A program made the translations under genes and the position numbers. From positions 1 through 40,942 of the forward strand of contig JAALKR010000018.1 in assembly GCA_011087955.1 (NCBI GenBank): a DNA stretch of 40,942 nucleotides, given 5' to 3'. Of the stretch, positions 35,724 to 40,942 are shown piece after piece (the stretch's first letter is position 1; the number at the start of each line of letters is the position of its first letter). The stretch comes from Oligoflexia bacterium. Lineage in GTDB: Bacteria > Bdellovibrionota > UBA1018 > CAIPTA01 > JAALKR01. Under the pieces are notes generated by a model. That model was not told where the DNA came from and ran no database searches. It saw only the letters and a list, made by a program, of their open reading frames with translations.

Positions 35724-36824
35724 CTAAACATTAAACCTAAAATGCATAATATCCCCATCCTGCACAATGTAATCCTTCCCCTCCATGCGCATTTTTCCTT
35801 TGGCTTTTACTTCTGCCTCAGAACCAAGGCTCATGAGATCATTATATGAAAAAACTTCTGCTTTAATAAAACCACGTTCAAAATCGGTGTGGATGACCCC
35901 TGCGGCCTGTGGCGCTGTATAGCCCTTACGAATTGTCCAAGCACGCACTTCTTTCTCGCCCGCAGTGAAATATGTTTGCAGGCCGAGCAGGCTATAACCT
36001 TCACGAATCAGACGTGCAAGTCCCTCTTCCTCAAGCCCCAAAGTTTCGAGAAAATCTTTTTTCTCTTCTTCGTCCAGCTCAGAAATTTCGGCCTCAATTT
36101 TTCCACAGATAGCAACGACCTTAGATCCTTCTTTTTCTGCGTGGTCCGCCAGTAACTTGAAATGCGAATTATTCATTGGATCCGCAACGGAGTCTTCATC
36201 CACATTCCCCACATAAAGCACTTTCTTTTGCGTAATCAAATGTAGATCATGAATATGAGTCAACTGATCTTCATCGAATTCAAGGGTCCGTATTGGCTTG
36301 CCTTCCTCAAGAGCAGTTTTTACTGAATTTACTGTTTCTAGCGCCGGGCTCGCCTTCTTTGGGTCACGCTTCATTTCTTTTTCTAAAGCCTGTACTCGCT
36401 TTGCAACGGTTTCCAAATCAGCAAACATTAGTTCCGTATCAATTACAGACACGTCCCGAGCCGGATCAACAGAACCGTCTACATGCACCACGTTCGTATC
36501 CTCAAAGCAACGAACGACATGACAGATTGCAGACGTTTGACGAATGTGGCTTAGAAATTTATTGCCTAATCCCTCACCTTGAGCAGCGCCCTTTACTAGG
36601 CCCGCAATATCAGTAAACTCAACCACTGCAGGAATGCTCTGCTGTGGTTTCACTTTTGTCGTAATTTCTTCCAGCCGGCGGTCAGGAACTTTAACCATGC
36701 CCACATTCGGCTCAATCGTACAAAAGGGAAAGTTCTCCGCCTGGGCCCCTGCTTTGGTGATAGCATTAAAGATCGTCGATTTGCCGACGTTTGGTAACCC
36801 TACAATTCCACAGCTCAATGACAT
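35724..36824 (-). CDS. ychF: Ribosome-binding ATPase YchF (Obg family)
   Basis: A 366-aa P-loop NTPase. GIVGLPNVGKSTIFNAITKAGAQAENFPFCTIEPNVGMV is the Obg-type G1/G2 region, DIAGLVKGAAQGEGLGNKFL is G3, and the G4 motif reads NVDE rather than NKxD, the mark of ATP preference in YchF/OLA1. A helical coiled coil and a C-terminal TGS domain (about 283-366) follow. It binds the ribosome and is linked to stress responses. It sits just downstream of pth, an arrangement common in bacteria. Confidence 0.95.
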   Translation of the reverse strand: MSLSCGIVGLPNVGKSTIFNAITKAGAQAENFPFCTIEPNVGMVKVPDRRLEEITTKVKPQQSIPAVVEFTDIAGLVKGAAQGEGLGNKFLSHIRQTSAICHVVRCFEDTNVVHVDGSVDPARDVSVIDTELMFADLETVAKRVQALEKEMKRDPKKASPALETVNSVKTALEEGKPIRTLEFDEDQLTHIHDLHLITQKKVLYVGNVDEDSVADPMNNSHFKLLADHAEKEGSKVVAICGKIEAEISELDEEEKKDFLETLGLEEEGLARLIREGYSLLGLQTYFTAGEKEVRAWTIRKGYTAPQAAGVIHTDFERGFIKAEVFSYNDLMSLGSEAEVKAKGKMRMEGKDYIVQDGDIMHFRFNV

Positions 36825-36844
36825 AATTTAGTCCTTTTCCTTAT

Positions 36845-37417
36845 TTAATCCTTTTCCTTACGATTGAAGCGATTCATGGCTTCAGAAACCTTTCCTTCAA
36901 CCAACATTTCTAAACAAGTAGCTACTTCCGGAAATTGCTCTTCCCAGTGCTTTATCTCCTCATCCGTAAAGTTTCCTAGAACATGACTTATTGGCCGTAT
37001 CTCCGGGTGTGGTGGACGCCCAATTCCTATCCGCAGTCGCAGATAGTCGGTACCGAAAAATTCAATACTCTTAAGACCATTATGAGAGCCAGAGCCTCCT
37101 CCGACTTTTACGCGAAAGGTTCCTTGCTGCAGATCCATTTCATCGTAAACCACTATAATATCTTTCACGGGGATTTTATAAAACTTTGCAACTGCTTGAA
37201 TGGAATCACCGGAGGCGTTCATATAGGTTAGAGGAAGGAGTGCTATCGCATCCTGCTCACCAACCGAGACTCGCGCTACAACTCCCTTGAGATCACGTTT
37301 CTCATTAAAAGAGCCGCCCTGACCACTGGCCCAATGCCGAACAATTCGAAAGCCAGCATTGTGGCGATTTCGTTCATACTCTCTTCCGGGATTACCCAGG
37401 CCAACAACGAGTTTCAC
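36845..37417 (-). CDS. pth: Peptidyl-tRNA hydrolase
   Basis: A 190-aa enzyme that frees peptides from stalled peptidyl-tRNA. The catalytic His is in NRHNAGF (H19), VVYDEMDLQQGTFRVKVGGGSGSHNGLKSI holds the paired Asp and the substrate loop, and GNPGREY opens the protein. It follows prs by 19 bp on the minus strand. The usual neighbour rplY (ctc) between prs and pth is absent here. Confidence 0.95.
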   Translation of the reverse strand: MKLVVGLGNPGREYERNRHNAGFRIVRHWASGQGGSFNEKRDLKGVVARVSVGEQDAIALLPLTYMNASGDSIQAVAKFYKIPVKDIIVVYDEMDLQQGTFRVKVGGGSGSHNGLKSIEFFGTDYLRLRIGIGRPPHPEIRPISHVLGNFTDEEIKHWEEQFPEVATCLEMLVEGKVSEAMNRFNRKEKD

Positions 37418-37436
37418 GGATCATGTCTCCGTTAGG

Positions 37437-38396
37437 TCAATCAAATAACGAGCTGACGGAATCGTGATAATGAATCCGTCTGATTGTCTCACCAAAAAGG
37501 CCCGCCACGGTTAGCACTTCGAACTTGGAGCTCTTTAAGGCTTCACCACGCAATGGAATCGTGTCGGTGAAAACTACTTTTTCTAAAGCAGATGCCTGAA
37601 TTCGTTCAACTGCTGGTCCGGAAAGCACCGCATGGGCTGCGCAGGCAAAAACCTTTTTTGCTCCATGTTTTTGCAAAGCCTCGGCGGCTTCCGTTAGGGT
37701 ACCAGCCGTATCGACCATATCATCCACGATCAATGCATTACAGCCTTCCACCTCACCTACGAGGTGCATCGCTTCCGCTACGTTCGGACCAGTACGCCGC
37801 TTATCGATCATGGCCACTTTAGCGTCCACTTTCTTGGCATATGCCCGCGCACGTTCCATACCGCCTGCATCTGGCGATACGATCACTAAATCCCCCTTAG
37901 GCACTAAGGACTCCCGGATATAATCAAGCATCACTGGACGAGCAAAGAGGTTATCAAAAGGAATATCGAAAAAACCTTGAATCTGTCCGGAATGTAAATC
38001 ACAGGACACAACGCGGTCCACACCCACGGCAGTAAGTAGATCGGCCACAAGCTTTGCCGTAATCGGTGTACGAGGCGCTACTTTGCGATCCTGTCGTGCA
38101 TAGCCGTAATAGGGAATCACAGCGGTGATTGTGCTCACAGACGCACGCTTTAGCGCATCGGCAATAACCAGCACTTCCATCAAGTGATCATTCACCGGAT
38201 TGCACGTACTTTGCACGATATAAACATTCGTACCCCGTACGTTTTCTTTTACCTCGGCGAATATCTCACCATCCAAAAATCGCCGTAGTTCCAGTTTGCC
38301 GATTTCGACACCCAAGGTGTCCGCAATATTTTGCGCCAAGGGACGATTCGAAGAGCCGGAGAAGACCAATAATTTACCGGGTAAGGATTCCAACAT
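37437..38396 (-). CDS. prs: Ribose-phosphate pyrophosphokinase
   Basis: Prs makes PRPP from ribose 5-phosphate and ATP. The start at MLESLPGKLLVFSGSSNRPLAQNIADTLG gives 319 aa, the usual length; the ORF track extends 19 more residues to a TTG at 38453 without a good ribosome binding site. Motifs: RRFLDGEIFAEVKENVRG, QSTCNPVNDHLMEVLVIADAL, YYGYARQDRK, the His/Arg ATP loop, and the PRPP loop LIVDDMVDTAGTLTEAAEAL. A perfect palindrome CCCCCGGGGG lies 15 bp upstream of the chosen ATG. tsaD is divergent. Confidence 0.95.
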   Translation of the reverse strand: MLESLPGKLLVFSGSSNRPLAQNIADTLGVEIGKLELRRFLDGEIFAEVKENVRGTNVYIVQSTCNPVNDHLMEVLVIADALKRASVSTITAVIPYYGYARQDRKVAPRTPITAKLVADLLTAVGVDRVVSCDLHSGQIQGFFDIPFDNLFARPVMLDYIRESLVPKGDLVIVSPDAGGMERARAYAKKVDAKVAMIDKRRTGPNVAEAMHLVGEVEGCNALIVDDMVDTAGTLTEAAEALQKHGAKKVFACAAHAVLSGPAVERIQASALEKVVFTDTIPLRGEALKSSKFEVLTVAGLFGETIRRIHYHDSVSSLFD

Positions 38397-38494
38397 GATG
38401 GCTTTTGTATACCCCCGGGGGCTCCGCATTTCAATCAAAGACTCTATATTCAAGCGACTAGCTGGGATCTACATTCAATGGTAGAAGGTCGATA

Positions 38495-39520
38495 ATGAAC
38501 AGTATCATTCTAGGCATTGAATCATCTTGCGACGAATCTTCGCTTGCCATTGTCCGCGGCGGACGGGAAGTTCTGGCTAATGTCACCGCCCGTCAAGAGG
38601 AGGTTCATAAGCGCTGGGGGGGTATCGTCCCGGAGCTGGCTTCTCGAAAACACGCGGAAAGCCTTTTACCCGTCACAGAACTCTGCTTGGAACAGGCAGG
38701 CTTAAGTGTGGACATGGTGGATGCAATTGCCGTCACAAACCGCCCCGGACTTATGGGCTCACTCATTGTGGGTGTGAGTGCTGCAAAAGCACTTGCTTAT
38801 GCCACAAAGAAGCCCTTGATCCCCGTGAATCACCTGGAGGCTCACCTAGCCTCTGTTTTCTTGGAATTTGAGGGAGATATCGCCTATCCAGCCCTTGGCC
38901 TGATTATTTCTGGTGGCCATACAAGTCTCTACCGAATAGAGCAAGACTTCTTAAAGTTCACCCTACTAGGCCACACTCGAGACGATGCAGCTGGCGAGGC
39001 TTTTGATAAAGGGGCACGCCTCCTAGATCTTCCCTATCCCGGCGGACCTGCAATTTCCAATCTGGCGCTTAAGGGAGATGCAAATGCTATCGACTTTCCT
39101 CGAGCTTTGCCGAGTAAAAATACGCTCGATTTTTCATTTTCCGGATTAAAAACCTCGTTAGTGAACTTTCTACGTACGGACCATGGTCAATCGAATGCGG
39201 ATATTGCCGCAAGTTTTCAAGAAGCCATTGCCGACGCGTTAGTTCGAAAAACGAAACAAGCACTTGAAAGAGATCACTACCGCTCTGTTGTCGTAGCTGG
39301 TGGAGTATCAGCTAACACCCGCATTCGCGAAAAACTGACGAATGCGCTGACTTTGAAAATAAACCTACTAATTCCCGATTTAAAATACTGCACCGACAAT
39401 GGAGCGATGATCGCAGCCATGGGAGATATTCTTTATAAACGAAAAGAGTATCTCCAAGGTTCGGAATTTTACTCCCTTCGCCCTAGCGCTCGAACAGAGC
39501 TGAAGGGGAAAGTGTCTTAA
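38495..39520 (+). CDS. tsaD: tRNA threonylcarbamoyladenosine transferase TsaD
   Basis: A 341-aa ASKHA-fold protein that transfers threonylcarbamoyl to A37 of ANN-decoding tRNAs with TsaB and TsaE. GIESSCDESSLAIV, the metal-binding HLEAH, GLIISGGHTSLY, DDAAGEAFDKGARLL, and VVVAGGVSANTRIRE are typical. AGAAGG precedes the ATG. rsmA begins at the base after its stop. Confidence 0.96.
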   Translation: MNSIILGIESSCDESSLAIVRGGREVLANVTARQEEVHKRWGGIVPELASRKHAESLLPVTELCLEQAGLSVDMVDAIAVTNRPGLMGSLIVGVSAAKALAYATKKPLIPVNHLEAHLASVFLEFEGDIAYPALGLIISGGHTSLYRIEQDFLKFTLLGHTRDDAAGEAFDKGARLLDLPYPGGPAISNLALKGDANAIDFPRALPSKNTLDFSFSGLKTSLVNFLRTDHGQSNADIAASFQEAIADALVRKTKQALERDHYRSVVVAGGVSANTRIREKLTNALTLKINLLIPDLKYCTDNGAMIAAMGDILYKRKEYLQGSEFYSLRPSARTELKGKVS

Positions 39521-40366
39521 ATGGTGAAAACAAAAACGAGGGTGAAAAAATCTTTGGGACAAAACTTCCTTATCGACAACCATGCCATTGCTGAGATTCT
39601 TGGTGCAATCCCTGAAGATGCAAAGGCTATTCTAGAGATCGGACCTGGAAGAGGCGCATTGACTTTGCCACTTGCCAGACTGGGCGCGCGCATTCTGCTT
39701 TTAGAAAAAGACGAGCAAGTACTTGCTGGAACTAGAACCTACTTAAAAATTGAAGGTGTCGAAAATTTTACCGCTTGGGAAGGCGATGCTCTTGAATTCG
39801 ATTTTGCTAGCATTTGGAACGATGGGCATGCGGAAGGTGATATTGTTGTCGTTTCCAATCTTCCTTATAACATTGCTACGGAGATTATGTTTCGCCTCCT
39901 AAATTTTCAGTCCAAGATATCTGCAATGGTATTGATGTTTCAAGAGGAAGTCGCTCGAAGAATTTCTGCCTCGAGCGGATCCAAAGCCTATGGTGCGATC
40001 TCGGTTCTCGTTCAAAATTATTATCAAGTAGAGCATATCCTCAAACTTTCCCCGGAATCTTTTCGTCCGCGCCCTAGAGTGGAGTCAGGAGTTTTAAAAT
40101 TTGTTCGTAGAGAACGTCCGCTTTTATCCATTGCCGAGGAGAAGTACGGGAAATTCAGAGACTTTGTGCACTTCTGCTTTCGCCACAGAAGAAAAACATT
40201 GCTGAATTCGCTTAGCCACAATGTGGCTGAGCTGCCGATCCGTAATAGATGTGGTAAAACTGAGCTAGCCTCAAGCCTACGTCGTCTTGGAATTGATGAG
40301 TCCCGTCGAGCCGAGACCCTAGAGCTTGAAGATTTTTTAAAATTGTTTCAGCTATTTAGTTCATAG
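39521..40366 (+). CDS. rsmA: 16S rRNA dimethyladenosine transferase RsmA (KsgA)
   Basis: A 281-aa SAM methyltransferase that dimethylates A1518 and A1519 of 16S rRNA during 30S assembly. KKSLGQNFLIDNHAIAEIL is the family start; motif I is ILEIGPGRGALTLPLA and motif IV VVSNLPYNIATEIMF. The C-terminal basic domain has HFCFRHRRKTLLNSL. It abuts tsaD with no gap, and smpB follows by 23 bp, forming one operon. Confidence 0.96.
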   Translation: MVKTKTRVKKSLGQNFLIDNHAIAEILGAIPEDAKAILEIGPGRGALTLPLARLGARILLLEKDEQVLAGTRTYLKIEGVENFTAWEGDALEFDFASIWNDGHAEGDIVVVSNLPYNIATEIMFRLLNFQSKISAMVLMFQEEVARRISASSGSKAYGAISVLVQNYYQVEHILKLSPESFRPRPRVESGVLKFVRRERPLLSIAEEKYGKFRDFVHFCFRHRRKTLLNSLSHNVAELPIRNRCGKTELASSLRRLGIDESRRAETLELEDFLKLFQLFSS

Positions 40367-40389
40367 CCAACATAGCCGGAGAAATACAC

Positions 40390-40875
40390 GTGGCCAAATC
40401 GGGGAAAGGCAGCAAAGGTGGTGGAGAAAAGGTTATTGCGACCAATAAAAATGCCCGCCGTCAATACCAAATTCTTGACACCCTGGAAGCCGGAATTGTA
40501 CTCCACGGAACGGAAGCGAAAACCATTCGCCAAGGAATGTCGCAGATGACAGATGCCTACGTGTATATCAAGAATGCCGAAGCTTTCCTCGCCAACCTCA
40601 ATATTCCGGTGTACGAGTTTGGCAATCGAGAGAATCATGAACCACTAAGAGTGCGAAAACTGCTTTTGCATAAACGTGAAATCAACCGTTTACGCGCTAC
40701 GATCGAGGAAAAAGGTAGAGCAGTTGTTGCCACTCGGATGTACTATAAAAAAGGGCGAGTAAAGGTGGAATTAGGGGTCGGACAAGGCAAAAAATTACAC
40801 GATAAGCGCCAAGACCTGAAGGACAGAGACCAAAAGCGCGAGATGTCGCGCGAGATGAAAGTTCGACAGCGCTAA
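40390..40875 (+). CDS. smpB: SsrA-binding protein SmpB
   Basis: A 161-aa tmRNA partner for trans-translation. Start is GTG 40390 with GGAG about 9 bp upstream. NKNARRQYQILDTLEAGIVLHGTEAKTIRQGMSQMTDAYV, LLLHKREINRL, and the basic tail KLHDKRQDLKDRDQKREM that reads into the mRNA channel are diagnostic. The tmRNA gene ssrA is not visible in the remaining 67 bp. Confidence 0.96.
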   Translation: MAKSGKGSKGGGEKVIATNKNARRQYQILDTLEAGIVLHGTEAKTIRQGMSQMTDAYVYIKNAEAFLANLNIPVYEFGNRENHEPLRVRKLLLHKREINRLRATIEEKGRAVVATRMYYKKGRVKVELGVGQGKKLHDKRQDLKDRDQKREMSREMKVRQR

Positions 40876-40924
40876 GTATACCTAAAATGGAGATACGCCC
40901 AAAAGTTGTGGGTCAGAGCCTAGG

Positions 40925-40941
40925 CAACCCCCTCTTGGTTG
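40925..40941 (+). terminator. Short hairpin at window end
   Basis: CAACC and GGTTG pair around CCCTCTT, 50 bp after smpB. It could be part of a terminator or of the next feature; the window stops 1 base later, so it cannot be judged. Confidence 0.2.
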
Positions 40942-40942
40942 G

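Noticed and set aside
36293-36616. 107-aa plus ORF inside ychF
   Set aside because: It is antisense to a well-conserved part of ychF with no recognisable domain.
40876-40942. tmRNA or tRNA gene after smpB
   Set aside because: No acceptor stem, TTCRA arm or tRNA fold is visible in the 67 bases available.

Overview
This window is a dense chromosomal stretch from a Gram-negative, apparently flagellated, LPS-bearing bacterium. Outer-membrane logic is seen in the Pal/DUF4398/YbgF lipoprotein cluster, an LPS-heptose-type kinase and a GT9 glycosyltransferase. A flbD-motA-motB stator cluster indicates motility. Gene content and pairings suggest a deltaproteobacterium-like lineage (old Deltaproteobacteria, Bdellovibrionota, SAR324 or similar): KamA, FlbD, NfeD-slipin, SpoIID in a diderm, membrane-anchored FtsY and DUF4398 next to YbgF. 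I cannot place it more precisely from sequence alone. Nearly everything is housekeeping. No tRNA, rRNA, CRISPR array, prophage or insertion sequence is visible. The nearest thing to a mobile gene is an Rpn-family nuclease at the left edge.

Layout. 0-3 kb: an Rpn/YhgA-like nuclease, a 300-bp non-coding stretch with ordered repeats and a nested hairpin, then a GAF-AAA+-Fis regulator whose GAFTGA loop is altered to CAFAGA. 3-5.6 kb: a small basic protein, serA and purA. 5.6-7.4 kb (minus): flbD-motA-motB. 7.4-14.2 kb: a DNA-repair-rich region with uvrB, a zinc-ribbon protein followed by kamA (minus), uvrC lacking its usual C-terminal HhH domain, a small zinc-ribbon protein (minus), and a uracil-DNA-glycosylase-like Fe-S protein with degenerate active-site motifs. 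The last is translationally coupled to NfeD and a slipin. 16.5-20 kb: SpoIID-domain protein, class IV aminotransferase and an unknown secreted protein. 20-26.2 kb (minus, tightly overlapping): lytic transglycosylase, queC, DUF366, hisC, cmk, GT9 glycosyltransferase, heptose-phosphate kinase. 26.2-33.3 kb (plus): ftsY, HAMP-only membrane protein, thioesterase, nucleoside transporter, pal, DUF4398 lipoprotein, ybgF and a secreted subtilisin, ending at a clear bidirectional terminator. 33.4-38.4 kb: peroxiredoxin, a DEDDy exonuclease (plus), then DUF72, ychF, pth and prs (minus). 38.5-40.9 kb (plus): tsaD, rsmA and smpB.

The genes fall into several functional groups: nucleotide excision repair, envelope maintenance (Pal/YbgF, lytic transglycosylase, SpoIID, heptose pathway), tRNA and ribosome quality (tsaD, rsmA, smpB, pth, ychF, queC) and nucleotide/amino-acid biosynthesis (prs, purA, cmk, serA, hisC). 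I found no convincing new multi-gene system. The oddities most worth checking are the altered sigma-54 loop, the HhH-less UvrC, the UDG-like protein that keeps its Fe-S cysteines but not its catalytic motifs, and the structured repeat at 1.08-1.24 kb.
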